Assembly (NCBI GenBank): GCA_964562155.1 | Contig: CAZLRU010000026.1 | Span: forward strand, 1 to 14,545 | DNA: 14,545 bases | DNA from: JAGOUY01 sp964562155 | GTDB lineage: Bacteria > Patescibacteriota > Patescibacteriia > 2-12-FULL-60-25 | Direction of reading: 5' to 3' | Part shown: positions 7,037 to 14,322 of the stretch, piece by piece | How the letters are laid out: each line of letters begins with the position of its first letter | How positions within the stretch are numbered: the stretch's first letter is position 1 | Made by a program: the position numbers and the translations under genes | The notes under the pieces: generated by a model | Told to the model about the DNA's origin: nothing | The model's input: the letters and a program-made list of their open reading frames with translations, nothing else | The model's database searches: none

Positions 7037-7068
7037 CAAAAACACCGCACCTAAATGCGATGTTTTTG
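7037..7068. terminator. bidirectional intrinsic terminator between the 644-residue gene and the tRNAs
   Basis: CACCGCA (7043-7049) pairs with TGCGATG (7056-7062) around a 6-nt loop, extended by five A (7038-7042) and five T (7063-7067). On the minus strand the single non-Watson-Crick pair is a G-U wobble and on the plus strand an A-C mismatch, so the tRNA direction is slightly favoured. It also sits 50 nt after the plus-strand stop at 6987 and probably serves both. Confidence 0.75.
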
Positions 7069-7154
7069 TGGTGGGCAGGGAAGGATTCGAACCTTCGAAG
7101 GCGTGAGCCAGCAGATTTACAGTCTGCCCTGTTTGACCACTTCAGTACCTACCC
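7069..7154 (-). tRNA. tRNA-Tyr (anticodon GTA)
   Basis: Acceptor arm GGGTAGG (7154-7148) pairs with CCTGCCC (7079-7073) with one G-U pair. The anticodon stem-loop reads GCAGA CTGTAAA TCTGC with anticodon GTA. A long variable arm follows, as expected for class II tRNA-Tyr, then the T-arm with GGTTCGAATCC. Discriminator A and an encoded CCA (7071-7069) complete the gene. It lies 1 nt after tRNA-Thr and is followed by the terminator at 7037-7068. Confidence 0.95.
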
Positions 7155-7155
7155 A

Positions 7156-7231
7156 TGGAGCCGTAGACCGGGATTGAACCGGTGACCTCTTCCTTACCAT
7201 GGAAGTGCTCTACCAGCTGAGCTACTACGGC
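7156..7231 (-). tRNA. tRNA-Thr (anticodon GGT)
   Basis: Acceptor arm GCCGTAG (7231-7225) pairs perfectly with CTACGGC (7166-7160). The D-arm has AGCTCAGCTGGTAGAGC, the anticodon stem-loop is CTTCC ATGGTAA GGAAG with anticodon GGT, and the T-arm is CCGGTTCAATCCCGG. Discriminator T and an encoded CCA are present. It is the first gene of a two-tRNA transcript, 1 nt before tRNA-Tyr. Confidence 0.95.
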
Positions 7232-7286
7232 GAACATGCGAGCATCACACAAACACCTAGCGTTGCATGACCGAGCATTGAGTCTA

Positions 7287-7315
7287 AATATCGCCTGGTT
7301 AATGCGATACGACAA
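7287..7315 (-). promoter_or_regulatory. candidate promoter of the tRNA-Thr/tRNA-Tyr transcript
   Basis: Minus strand: TTGTCG (7315-7310), 17-bp spacer, GATATT (7292-7287), 4 of 6 matches in each box. Predicted start near 7280, about 50 nt before tRNA-Thr. The interval 7232-7339 holds no other feature I can see. Confidence 0.45.
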
Positions 7316-7339
7316 CATATACCATCCCTCTCTTAAATC

Positions 7340-8275
7340 CTACCCCTTACCTCCTAACACCTTATGAACCTCTTCTTTTGCCACCTCTTCCTCCATCGCC
7401 TCAATCTTCTCCTTCCAGCTACGGAACCGAGAAGAATCTTGGGTTAAAAGGCGCAACCGATCATAGAGCCGTTCGGCCTCTCTACGATCGCGAACGAGTA
7501 TAGCAGCCTCCAAAGAAAGTTCAAGGTACCGGGCACTGGTGGGCTCAAACTTGACCGCTTGCTCCGCCGCACCCAAGGCTTTTTTAGGATCCTCGTGACG
7601 GAGCCAAAATTCAGCTAATTCCGCATGCCGAAAGGGCTGACGAGGGCTCATATTCACCGCCTTTATCCTGAGAGCGGCCGCTTCATCCAAGCGCCCCTCA
7701 CTTTCGACGATTTCGGCTAATCCGGCGTAGGTCGCATCATCAGCCTTTTTCATCCTAAGCAAAAATTCAAAGGTTTCCTTAGCTTGTGGATAAAGCTTTT
7801 GCTTAATGTACATGTGCCCAAGACCTCGATACGCATCCGCATGACGTGGATCAATCGTAAGCGCCTCCAAATAACGACGCTCAGCCTCTGACCACTTTAA
7901 ATCTCGAGCCAGAGACTTTGCCTCGGTAAGCAAAGACTTAATGCGCTCACGCGTGAGAGGAGCAACCGCAGTAAACGGCTGCTTGGCGGTCTTATAAAGC
8001 GCTTCCATGGTCTGAACACGTTGCTGTAAACGTTGATAGCTCTTATCAAAAAGCTGGCCAAGCTCACGGCCAATCCGCTTAAACGGACGCACCTTTTCCG
8101 AACGCATCCGCTCAAACCGACGCAGGATAAGCGCCTCCCGACGCTGACGCTCTTGCTCATCTTTAAGCGAAGAAGGATCAAGCATCGCAATATCCTGCCA
8201 ATGACGCACCACAAGAGACACAGCCACTCCGACTGCGATAAGCGCCACCACAAGAAAGATGATTGTGAGTAACAT
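7340..8275 (-). CDS. membrane-anchored TPR-repeat protein
   Basis: 311 residues. The start at 8275 is preferred because the hydrophobic anchor begins at once (MLLTIIFLVVALIAVGVAV, about 1-22), only 2 nt after the tpiA stop; an earlier in-frame ATG would overlap tpiA. Residues about 36-95 are strongly basic and helical, probably a cytoplasmic stalk. From about 113 to 290 there are about five tetratricopeptide-type helix pairs, with repeat hallmarks in WSEAERRYLEALTIDPRHAD, YRGLGHMYIKQKLYPQAKET and PKKALGAAEQAVKFEPTSAR. TPR arrays bind partner proteins; a single N-terminal anchor with a cytoplasmic array suggests an inner-membrane scaffold, but the partner is not visible. It is likely translated with tpiA. 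No Shine-Dalgarno is evident. Confidence 0.85.
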   Translation of the reverse strand: MLLTIIFLVVALIAVGVAVSLVVRHWQDIAMLDPSSLKDEQERQRREALILRRFERMRSEKVRPFKRIGRELGQLFDKSYQRLQQRVQTMEALYKTAKQPFTAVAPLTRERIKSLLTEAKSLARDLKWSEAERRYLEALTIDPRHADAYRGLGHMYIKQKLYPQAKETFEFLLRMKKADDATYAGLAEIVESEGRLDEAAALRIKAVNMSPRQPFRHAELAEFWLRHEDPKKALGAAEQAVKFEPTSARYLELSLEAAILVRDRREAERLYDRLRLLTQDSSRFRSWKEKIEAMEEEVAKEEVHKVLGGKG

Positions 8276-8277
8276 GG

Positions 8278-9033
8278 TTAAGAAACAATCGCCGCTCGAC
8301 ACAAAAGCCCAAAACTCCGCGGGTCCAAAGACGCCGACCCCACCAACACACCATCAATATGGGTCGTCGATAGATATTCTGCCACATTTCGCGTATCTAC
8401 AGAACCACCATACAAAATCGGCATGGATTCGGCCGTTTTCCCAAACTTTTTAAACAACAATTCGCGAATCGCCTCGTGCACATCGTGAGCATCCTGCGGA
8501 GAGCACGCCTTACCACTCCCAATCGCCCACAAGGGCTCATAGGCAAAAGCAGGCTTCGTCTCACTATCGGCTTTCAATTTAGCAATCGCCGCAGCAACTT
8601 GCGCGCGCACCACCTTAAGCGTCTCCCCTTTCTTTTTCTGCGCACTCGTTTCTCCCACACAAATCACAGGCTGAATTCCAACCTTTTGCAAAGCCGCCGC
8701 CTTCATCCCAACCATCTCATCGGTCTCACCAAGATACGTACGACGTTCGCTATGACCTACCAAACAAAACGCCAAACCAAACTCCTTAAGCATGCTCGGC
8801 CCCACTTCTCCCGTAAACGCACCTTCCTCCTCCCAAAAGACATCCTGTCCTCCAAGCCATGGCACACCAGCGCGTCCAAGCGACGAACGAGCAGCCGCGA
8901 GCGACACATGTGGCACCGCCACCCCAATATCGACATCCTTCGGCAACCGCTCACGACGAAAGGCCCGCACCCAGGAGCCAGCCTTAACCGGACCATAGTG
9001 CATCTTCCAATTGGCGATGATAAGTTTTTGCAT
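8278..9033 (-). CDS. tpiA: triosephosphate isomerase
   Basis: 251 residues, normal for the family. It interconverts dihydroxyacetone phosphate and glyceraldehyde 3-phosphate in glycolysis, in the cytoplasm. All catalytic residues are in place: N8 and K10 (IIANWKMHYG), the electrophile H94 (CLVGHSERRTYLGETDE), the base E166 (AFAYEPLWAIGSGKACSP, with flexible loop 6), and the phosphate-binding ILYGGSV and VLVGSASL segments. The start is supported by a purine-rich GGGGG about 12 nt upstream and by the family N-terminus. The gene for the TPR protein starts 2 nt after its stop. The M16 peptidase gene lies upstream, separated by 159 bp without a clear terminator. Confidence 0.97.
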   Translation of the reverse strand: MQKLIIANWKMHYGPVKAGSWVRAFRRERLPKDVDIGVAVPHVSLAAARSSLGRAGVPWLGGQDVFWEEEGAFTGEVGPSMLKEFGLAFCLVGHSERRTYLGETDEMVGMKAAALQKVGIQPVICVGETSAQKKKGETLKVVRAQVAAAIAKLKADSETKPAFAYEPLWAIGSGKACSPQDAHDVHEAIRELLFKKFGKTAESMPILYGGSVDTRNVAEYLSTTHIDGVLVGSASLDPRSFGLLCRAAIVS

Positions 9034-9068
9034 ACCTGATTGCCCCCTTTCTTACCCCAAACCGGGTT

Positions 9069-9097
9069 TTTATTCAAGCGGTAACGCAATGATCCAA
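9069..9097 (-). promoter_or_regulatory. candidate promoter upstream of tpiA
   Basis: Minus strand: TTGGAT (9097-9092), 17-bp spacer, AATAAA (9074-9069), a weak match. It would start transcription about 30 nt before the tpiA ATG. The rest of the 9098-9192 interval is C-rich on the plus strand and shows no hairpin with a T-run. Confidence 0.3.
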
Positions 9098-9192
9098 GCC
9101 TCTAACCCCCTTTATTAGGAGCAAACCGTACTCCACGCCTGGTAGACCCCCTCCTCCCCCACCTCTTCCATCTGGGGCTCCGATCACCTACC

Positions 9193-10479
9193 TTATTTCC
9201 TCAAAACCCCATTCACAATCTTCTCCACTTCTTTCTTACTCTTGTACGGCCCCACCACCGATACCCCCATACAACGGGAATCAAAAATCTGTTTTGCTAA
9301 CTGACGAATATCTGTAGCCGTCACGGCGTCTACCAATTTAATACGCTCTTCCGGTGAAGTAACCTTCCCTTGAAAAATTAATTGTCGGCCATACCAATCA
9401 GCCTGATTCGCGGAATCTTCCAACGACAACGTCCATTTGCCACGAATATGATCTTTGGCACGCTGTAACTCATCAAGCGTGACAAGTGTCTTCTTCGTTT
9501 TCTCAAGCTCCTGCCAAATCGCGGATAACGCCTCCGGCAAACGGGTTCGATCAAGTCCAGCCGCAACGGTAAACATTCCGGTATCCTCAAATCCATAATG
9601 TCCTGCGCTAACCGAGTAACAAAGCCCGCGCTTTTCACGTACCTCCATAAACAATCGCGAAGACATACTCCCCCCAAGAATCGTACCTAAAAGACGCATG
9701 GCGGGACCTTGCGCATGACCATGTGGCAATCCATAAAAAGCCAATCCTAACTGCACTTGCTCAATCCTCTTCTGCTGAAACGCCAAAGCATGCACCTCCG
9801 TCTCGGGTTTCTCAAACGGCGCAAACGAACCATCAGCCGGCACCTTAGGCTCAACCAATGAGCCAAAGGTATTCTCAAGCAAATCCCAAGCCTGTTTATC
9901 AATCTTACCCGCCAGCGTGAGAGTCAAGCGAGAAGGAATATAGTACCGCTTATGATAGTTTTTAAGCGCCTCAGGAGAAATAGTCCGAATTGTTTCACGC
10001 GGTCCAGCAATATTCCATCCAAGAGAACTATTCGGAAATAAAGCCTGCTCCAACAGATCACTCATGTGAGAGGCGGGGTTATCTTCATACATGTTGATCT
10101 CTTCCACGATCACTCCTCGCTCACGTTCAATTTCCTGTTTATCAAACCGCGAAGAAAACAACATGTCATGCAGCAAATCTACGGCCAAAGCCGTATGCGT
10201 CGCATCCATTTTCACATAATATGCAGTTAAATCTTTCGAGGTAAACGCATTATATTCCGCTCCATAGCGATCCAACTCCTTCGTAATAGCTAGCGAGGTT
10301 CGTCTGCGCTTTGTGCCCTTAAACATCAAGTGCTCGATAAAATGAGACGCGCCATTAATCTCCTGCTCCTCATATCGAGATCCCACCTTCACAAACACCA
10401 TAAACGTCATCGAAGCCACCCCATCCTGAGGCACCATGATCACCGGGATTCCATTTTTGAGTCGTTTCAATATAGACAT
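9193..10479 (-). CDS. M16 family zinc metallopeptidase (processing-peptidase type)
   Basis: 428 residues, the size of single-unit M16B peptidases (mitochondrial processing peptidase beta/YmxG type). The inverted zinc motif HxxEH is intact in GASHFIEHLMFKG (H46, E49, H50), and the third ligand is E126 in GVIVEEINMYEDNP, 76 residues after H50 as in the family. The C-terminal half has REKRGLCYSVSAGHYGFEDTG, which carries the Arg/Tyr substrate-positioning pair, so the whole fold is kept. No signal peptide is visible; the family usually acts on unfolded peptides in the cytoplasm or exported by other means. A GAGGA purine run about 12 nt upstream may serve as ribosome site. It lies between the palindromic element and tpiA. 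The physiological substrate is unknown. Confidence 0.92.
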   Translation of the reverse strand: MSILKRLKNGIPVIMVPQDGVASMTFMVFVKVGSRYEEQEINGASHFIEHLMFKGTKRRRTSLAITKELDRYGAEYNAFTSKDLTAYYVKMDATHTALAVDLLHDMLFSSRFDKQEIERERGVIVEEINMYEDNPASHMSDLLEQALFPNSSLGWNIAGPRETIRTISPEALKNYHKRYYIPSRLTLTLAGKIDKQAWDLLENTFGSLVEPKVPADGSFAPFEKPETEVHALAFQQKRIEQVQLGLAFYGLPHGHAQGPAMRLLGTILGGSMSSRLFMEVREKRGLCYSVSAGHYGFEDTGMFTVAAGLDRTRLPEALSAIWQELEKTKKTLVTLDELQRAKDHIRGKWTLSLEDSANQADWYGRQLIFQGKVTSPEERIKLVDAVTATDIRQLAKQIFDSRCMGVSVVGPYKSKKEVEKIVNGVLRK

Positions 10480-10513
10480 ACAATTTATTTCCTCTCCCCT
10501 CTCCTATCTAGGA

Positions 10514-10653
10514 CTCGGACAGGTGCGTCTTTTTGTCGACGAGGACTGTCTGAGCTAGGAGCTATTCCGATGCGGTCGTTGCGCCCGAAGGAAGAGCTCC
10601 GATTCCGAAGGAAAGCGAGTTCCGCAGGCGACAAAAAGACGCACCTGTCCGAG
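10514..10653. repeat. 140-bp palindromic element with perfect 25-bp arms (ERIC-like architecture)
   Basis: Bases 10514-10538 and 10629-10653 are exact reverse complements over 25 bp. The 90-nt interior also folds: 10543-10547 pairs with 10618-10623 (one bulge), and 10558-10568 pairs with 10590-10600 (10 pairs and one mismatch), giving one long nested hairpin. A 9-mer CCGAAGGAA occurs twice (10585-10593, 10605-10613). It starts 13 nt beyond the glyQS stop and ends 34 nt before the M16 peptidase start. Each arm has an internal T5/A5 run, but no T-run follows the stem, so it is not a standard terminator. Candidates are a mobile palindromic repeat, a processed RNA, or a message-stability structure. 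No target-site duplication is evident. Confidence 0.85.
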
Positions 10654-10666
10654 CCCAGCGCCTAAT

Positions 10667-12049
10667 TTACTTCACTCTGTTTCGCAAAAACTCCACCACC
10701 TCATCTATCTTAACACGTTCCTGCGACATGGAATCACGGTCACGAATCGTCACGGTTCGATCTTCTTTTGTCTGATAATCCACCGTAAAACACCACGGGG
10801 TCCCAATCTCATCTTGGCGACGATAGCGTTTGCCGATGGAACCAGATTCATCGTATTCAACCGTGAGCCCGGCTGCACGAATAGCGTGAGCAAGCTCTTT
10901 CCCAATGTCCGCCAACCCATCCTTCTTTTGCAACGGCAAAACGGCTGCTTTTACAGGTGCAAGCAAAGGAGGTAATCGCAACACCATACGCGGCTCCTTC
11001 TCCCCTTCCGTGGTCGTATCCGCCTCATCAATATCCAAATGCTCACACAAAACCGCCAACACGGTACGGGTCAGACCCCACGTTGGTTCAATCACATACG
11101 GAATAAAGCGCTCGCCAGTCTCTTGATCAAACCAACGCAAATCTTCACCGGATAATTCTTGCTGGCGAGTCAAATCCCAATCTGTACGATTCGCGAGACC
11201 ACCCAACTCTTTCACCCCAAATGGAAAGGCATACTCCGGATCAATCGAACGTTTGGAATAAAAAGCGCGATCAGCTTCATCAATTTCATGATACACAACC
11301 CTTGAAGCATCCAACTTGAGCACCTCCGTACACCATTTCTTGTATTCATCCAACCACATCTCATACGCGCGCGGCGCGTCTTCCGGCTTCACGTAATACT
11401 CAATCTCCATCTGTTCAAACTCACGCGTGCGAAAAATAAAATTCCCCGGCGTAATCTCATTACGAAAGGCTTTCCCAACTTGCGCAATCCCAAATGGTAA
11501 CTTCTTACGCATGCTATCGCGTACATTCTTCCACGCAGTAAACATGCCAGCCGCCGTTTCAGGACGAAGGTACGCAACATTGGCCGAATCCTCCTTCACA
11601 CCAATAAACGTCTTGAGCATTAAATTAAAATGCATGACGTCGGTGAGCTCCCCACCACATTCCGGACAACGAATATCTTTAATACTCAATGGTTTCTCTT
11701 TATCGTAGCCAGGTTCACACTGCTTTGACTCCAATAAGTGATCAGCCCGAAAACGCTTGTGACACTTGCGACATTCAACCAATGGATCAGAAAAATTCTT
11801 CAAATGCCCCGACGCTTCCCACACGTTTGGATGCTGAATCACGGGCGTATCAATACCCACCACATCTTCACGTCCTCGCACAAACCGATTCCACCAAGCG
11901 TCGCGAATATTGTTTTTTAATTCAACACCGTAAGGACCGTAATCAAACGCATTCGCAAATCCTCCGTAAATCTCCGAGTCGGGATACACAAATCCACGCC
12001 GCTTACAGAGCGACACGAGCAAATCCATTTTTTGTTCAGGGGAGATCAT
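10667..12049 (-). CDS. glyQS: glycyl-tRNA synthetase, single-chain alpha2 type
   Basis: 460 residues. Class II synthetase that charges tRNA-Gly in the cytoplasm. This is the homodimeric form (as in Gram-positives, Thermus and eukaryotes), not the GlyQ/GlyS alpha2-beta2 form. Seen: FVYPDSEIYGGFANAFDYGP at the N-terminus; a Cys2/Cys2 metal site (C93, C96, C128, C131) in the inserted domain; LRPETAAGMF (161-170); motif 2 in FRNEITPGNFIFRTREFEQM (195-214); motif 3 in PYVIEPTWGLTRTV (317-330); and an anticodon-binding domain from about 365 to the end. The start overlaps the frr stop as ATGA, so translation is probably coupled to frr. The palindromic element follows 13 nt after the stop. Confidence 0.96.
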   Translation of the reverse strand: MISPEQKMDLLVSLCKRRGFVYPDSEIYGGFANAFDYGPYGVELKNNIRDAWWNRFVRGREDVVGIDTPVIQHPNVWEASGHLKNFSDPLVECRKCHKRFRADHLLESKQCEPGYDKEKPLSIKDIRCPECGGELTDVMHFNLMLKTFIGVKEDSANVAYLRPETAAGMFTAWKNVRDSMRKKLPFGIAQVGKAFRNEITPGNFIFRTREFEQMEIEYYVKPEDAPRAYEMWLDEYKKWCTEVLKLDASRVVYHEIDEADRAFYSKRSIDPEYAFPFGVKELGGLANRTDWDLTRQQELSGEDLRWFDQETGERFIPYVIEPTWGLTRTVLAVLCEHLDIDEADTTTEGEKEPRMVLRLPPLLAPVKAAVLPLQKKDGLADIGKELAHAIRAAGLTVEYDESGSIGKRYRRQDEIGTPWCFTVDYQTKEDRTVTIRDRDSMSQERVKIDEVVEFLRNRVK

Positions 12050-12603
12050 ACGGTCAAAATTTCTTGCTCCTTGTCCTTGGTCGTTTTCTCAATCTTTGCA
12101 TTCCATTCCGCGACGACTTTATCGAGCTGCTCCAAACCCTTCCGTTTTTCATCTTCAGAAATCGTCTTCGCTTTTTCATCCGCCGTGATCGCTGTCTTTA
12201 TTTTTTCACGGACATTGCGAATCCCTACACGAGCCACCTCCTCTTTTTGATGCAAAATCTTCACCAAGTTCTTTCGACCTTCTTCCGTCATCGGAGGTAA
12301 AGCCAAACGAATCACCGTTCCAGCCGTATTCGGCATCATCCCAAGCGAAGCATCAATGAGAGCCTTTTCAATATCCTTCACCACCGATTTATCCCAAGGC
12401 TCAATTTGAATGGTTTTGGCATCCGGGGTCGTCAAAGACGCGATCGATTTAAGATCCATGCTCTGACCGCCATACGCCGCGACACGAATATCTTCAACAA
12501 TCGCGACAGAAGCGCGACCGGTGCGCAGACTTTGCAATTCCTTATGAAAATGGTCGATGACCGACTGAAACTCCGCTTTATTTACATCAAGATGATTAGC
12601 CAT
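12046..12603 (-). CDS. frr: ribosome recycling factor
   Basis: 185 residues, the same length as the E. coli protein. With EF-G it splits the post-termination ribosome. The start at 12603 (MANHLDVNKAEF) gives the family length; an upstream ATG would add 13 odd residues. Seen: LQSLRTGRAS (25-32) of the long helix bundle, the beta domain with IEPWDKS (67-73), PNTAGTVIRLALPPMTEEGR (91-110), and VARVGIRNVREKIK (123-136) in the last helices. It ends on TGA inside an ATGA overlap with glyQS and lies 45 nt after the holB stop, so holB-frr-glyQS looks like one operon. No Shine-Dalgarno before its ATG. Confidence 0.96.
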   Translation of the reverse strand: MANHLDVNKAEFQSVIDHFHKELQSLRTGRASVAIVEDIRVAAYGGQSMDLKSIASLTTPDAKTIQIEPWDKSVVKDIEKALIDASLGMMPNTAGTVIRLALPPMTEEGRKNLVKILHQKEEVARVGIRNVREKIKTAITADEKAKTISEDEKRKGLEQLDKVVAEWNAKIEKTTKDKEQEILTV

Positions 12604-12648
12604 AGATTGATCTAGATTGCCATGAACCAGAAGAAAAAACAACGCCCC

Positions 12649-13479
12649 CTAACCCCCTTGCATGATCCGTGGGATCGCTCTCCCTTGTTTGGCTTCATCC
12701 GGAATTAAGGCCCATTCCAGCGCTAACCTTGGGGAAATTGCTGATCCCACCAATGCCCAGGCCTTCGTTAACCCCTTGGCCAAGCGCATCGCCATAGCAG
12801 GCTGACCTTCAAACGCCTGATCCAATGCCCGCATTAACCCTTCAAGCGCTTCTCGCCAAGCGGTCTCCGGATCCTCCTGACCCTCAACAGACTGAGCCAA
12901 TCGCTCAATCGCTGCTAACTGCTTTCCCAAAGGCCCACCCAAAAGCGTATTCAATGTCTCATCCCAAACCATCCCTGCCTCCCCACTCCCTTCCGCCGGC
13001 TGGCGAACCGCACGCCTAATCGAACCAAACTCAATCTTCGTTAATCGAGATCGTAACGTCGCCGGCAACCGATCCGGTTGTTCCGTAATAAAAAGATAAA
13101 CCGTTTTGGGCGAGGGTTCTTCAACCGCCTTTAATAATGCATTTGCCGCTTCCTCATTTAATCGCTCAGCCTGCTCAATCAAAGCCACCTTATAACCTCC
13201 ACGCGCCGAAGTCAGCTGCATCCGATTCAACAATTCGCGGACTTGCTTTACCACGATCTCTCTCGCCCCCTCCTCACGCGTAAGTCGAATAAAATCAGGA
13301 TGAGAAGACAGCACGCCATCTCCCACCTCTAATAATCCAGTTGCGAATCGCTCCCCCACCGTCGTCTTCCCTACCCCTCTGGGTCCACAAAACAAATACC
13401 CATGCGCAGGCTTCTGCAACGCATGTTCCAAAACACGAATAATGATCTCATGACCAACGATCCCCTCGAAGACGGACAT
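12649..13479 (-). CDS. holB: DNA polymerase III delta-prime subunit (clamp-loader AAA+ protein)
   Basis: 276 residues, shorter than the roughly 330 of E. coli HolB. The clamp loader opens the sliding clamp at primer ends. The start at 13479 gives the family opening MSVFEGIVGHEIIIRVLEHA; an in-frame ATG 16 codons upstream gives an odd extension. Seen: intact Walker A GPRGVGKTT (32-40), which is degenerate in E. coli delta-prime but kept in some phyla; IVVKQVRELLNRMQL; KVALIEQAERLNEEAANALLKAVEEP in the Walker B region; and TLRSRLTKIEF at the sensor-1 position, where the usual SRC is SRL. The four zinc cysteines of DnaX/HolB are missing. The C-terminal collar is short. An archaeal-type small clamp-loader subunit is less likely. 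First gene of holB-frr-glyQS. Confidence 0.88.
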   Translation of the reverse strand: MSVFEGIVGHEIIIRVLEHALQKPAHGYLFCGPRGVGKTTVGERFATGLLEVGDGVLSSHPDFIRLTREEGAREIVVKQVRELLNRMQLTSARGGYKVALIEQAERLNEEAANALLKAVEEPSPKTVYLFITEQPDRLPATLRSRLTKIEFGSIRRAVRQPAEGSGEAGMVWDETLNTLLGGPLGKQLAAIERLAQSVEGQEDPETAWREALEGLMRALDQAFEGQPAMAMRLAKGLTKAWALVGSAISPRLALEWALIPDEAKQGRAIPRIMQGG

Positions 13480-13483
13480 GAAG

Positions 13484-13489
13484 AGTATA
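13484..13489 (-). promoter_or_regulatory. candidate -10 box for the holB operon
   Basis: TATACT on the minus strand, ending 4 nt before the holB ATG at 13479. If used, the transcript would begin at or inside the start codon, so either holB is leaderless or the true start lies elsewhere. No good -35 is seen. Confidence 0.3.
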
Positions 13490-13549
13490 AAAGCACGTTC
13501 GCATTTTTCCGTCATCCTTAAAAACAAAACTGCTTATAAAACGAAAGAA

Positions 13550-13588
13550 CCCCCGGTACCATGCGCACGTTGCACACGATACCGGGGG
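13550..13588 (-). terminator. 17-bp-stem hairpin ending the islet-2 transcript
   Basis: Read on the minus strand, eight G/C-rich pairs (13588-13581 with 13557-13550) continue into nine more pairs (13580-13572 with 13566-13558), with a 5-nt loop. Three of the inner pairs are G-U wobbles on the minus strand. They would be A-C mismatches on the plus strand, so the structure belongs to a minus-strand RNA. A T-rich run (TTCTTTCGTTTT) follows. It separates islet 2 from holB. Confidence 0.75.
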
Positions 13589-13592
13589 GAGC

Positions 13593-13638
13593 CTCCGACG
13601 AACGTCGGAGCGGCAGCTAGCTCACTTTCAGAGCTGCC
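13593..13638 (-). other. two further stem-loops between the islet-2 stop and its terminator
   Basis: Stem 1: CTCCGAC (13593-13599) with GTCGGAG (13604-13610), 4-nt loop. Stem 2: GGCAGCT (13612-13618) with AGCTGCC (13632-13638), 13-nt loop. On the minus strand a 9-mer CTCTGAAAG occurs twice just before and within stem 2. With the terminator stem this makes three hairpins in about 90 nt after the TGA at 13654, suggesting a structured 3' untranslated region or a small RNA. Function unknown. Confidence 0.55.
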
Positions 13639-13653
13639 TTTCAGAGGGGGCCG

Positions 13654-14322
13654 TCAGGCCTGGTGCGGCGCGGTGGCGGCCTGCGCGCGGGGGGGCACCA
13701 GCGGGCGGCCGTCGGGGGCGCGGTCGGCCTGACGCTGGGGGGCCGGGGTCGCGGGCGGGGCCGAGGGCTGCGCGGGGGCCGGCGCGGCGCTGGGCGCGGG
13801 GGCGGCCGAGGGCTGCGCGGGGGGCTGGGCAGGGGTCGCAGGCGCGACCACCACCCGGCGGCGGGTGTCGGCGCGCTCGATGGTCTCGCGCACCACGCGG
13901 TTGACGTAGACCGTCTGCACCACGGGCTCCGCGGCGGGGGCCGGGGGGGTCGCGACGCTGGCGTCGGGGAGGTGGGGGGTCGGCAGGACCGTGCAGAAGT
14001 GCCCGGAGAGCCAGCCGTTCGCGCACATGATCGCCCAGACCTGGGGGGTGCTGGCGTCGTCGCAAGCCCCCGCGTAGCGGCTGTTGTCGCTGCGGCTGAC
14101 CCGCGCCCGCGCCTGGTAGTACGTCGTCTCGTTGAGGGCGACCTGGCCAACGGCGACGCCGCCGCCGTCGCCGAAGGGCGTACGGTGCACCCACACGACC
14201 TCGGCGCAGCGCTCCGCGCGGCCGGAGGCCCACGGGTCGCCGATCGGCTGGGCCTCCGCGTTGGCGGCGCCGGCCGAGATGCCCGCGGCCGCGATGGCGG
14301 CCAACATGTATCGAACCTTCAT
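13654..14322 (-). CDS. secreted Ala/Pro-rich protein of unknown family in a G+C-rich islet
   Basis: 222 residues; no family recognised. Residues 1-22 form a Sec signal peptide (KVRYMLAAIAAAGISAGAANA) with an Ala-x-Ala cleavage site after A22. Residues 23-115 form the only part likely to fold and hold four cysteines (C39, C87, C100, C110), possibly two disulfides. Residues 134-160 contain VVQTVYVNRVVRETIERADT. From about 160 to the end the chain is Pro/Ala-rich (repeated PAQP, APAPS), typical of a wall- or envelope-spanning disordered tail. AAGGAG lies 7-8 nt before the ATG, a strong ribosome site. The DNA is far richer in G+C than the rest of the window (52 of 60 bases at 13681-13740), with G/C third positions, pointing to transfer or an assembly join. 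The opposite strand also has a long open frame, a by-product of the composition. Confidence 0.7.
   Translation of the reverse strand: MKVRYMLAAIAAAGISAGAANAEAQPIGDPWASGRAERCAEVVWVHRTPFGDGGGVAVGQVALNETTYYQARARVSRSDNSRYAGACDDASTPQVWAIMCANGWLSGHFCTVLPTPHLPDASVATPPAPAAEPVVQTVYVNRVVRETIERADTRRRVVVAPATPAQPPAQPSAAPAPSAAPAPAQPSAPPATPAPQRQADRAPDGRPLVPPRAQAATAPHQA

Noticed and set aside
10514..10653. The palindrome as an intrinsic terminator of glyQS
   Set aside because: The stem is far too long and no T-run follows it on the minus strand; the T5 run lies inside the arm. It may still affect transcription but is not a standard terminator.
10330..10665. A plus-strand frame reading through the palindromic element
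   Set aside because: It starts inside the M16 peptidase gene on the opposite strand and the element's sequence is constrained by its pairing, not by a reading frame.
11689..12300. A 203-codon plus-strand frame across the glyQS/frr junction
   Set aside because: It lies opposite two certain genes and shows no recognisable protein features.
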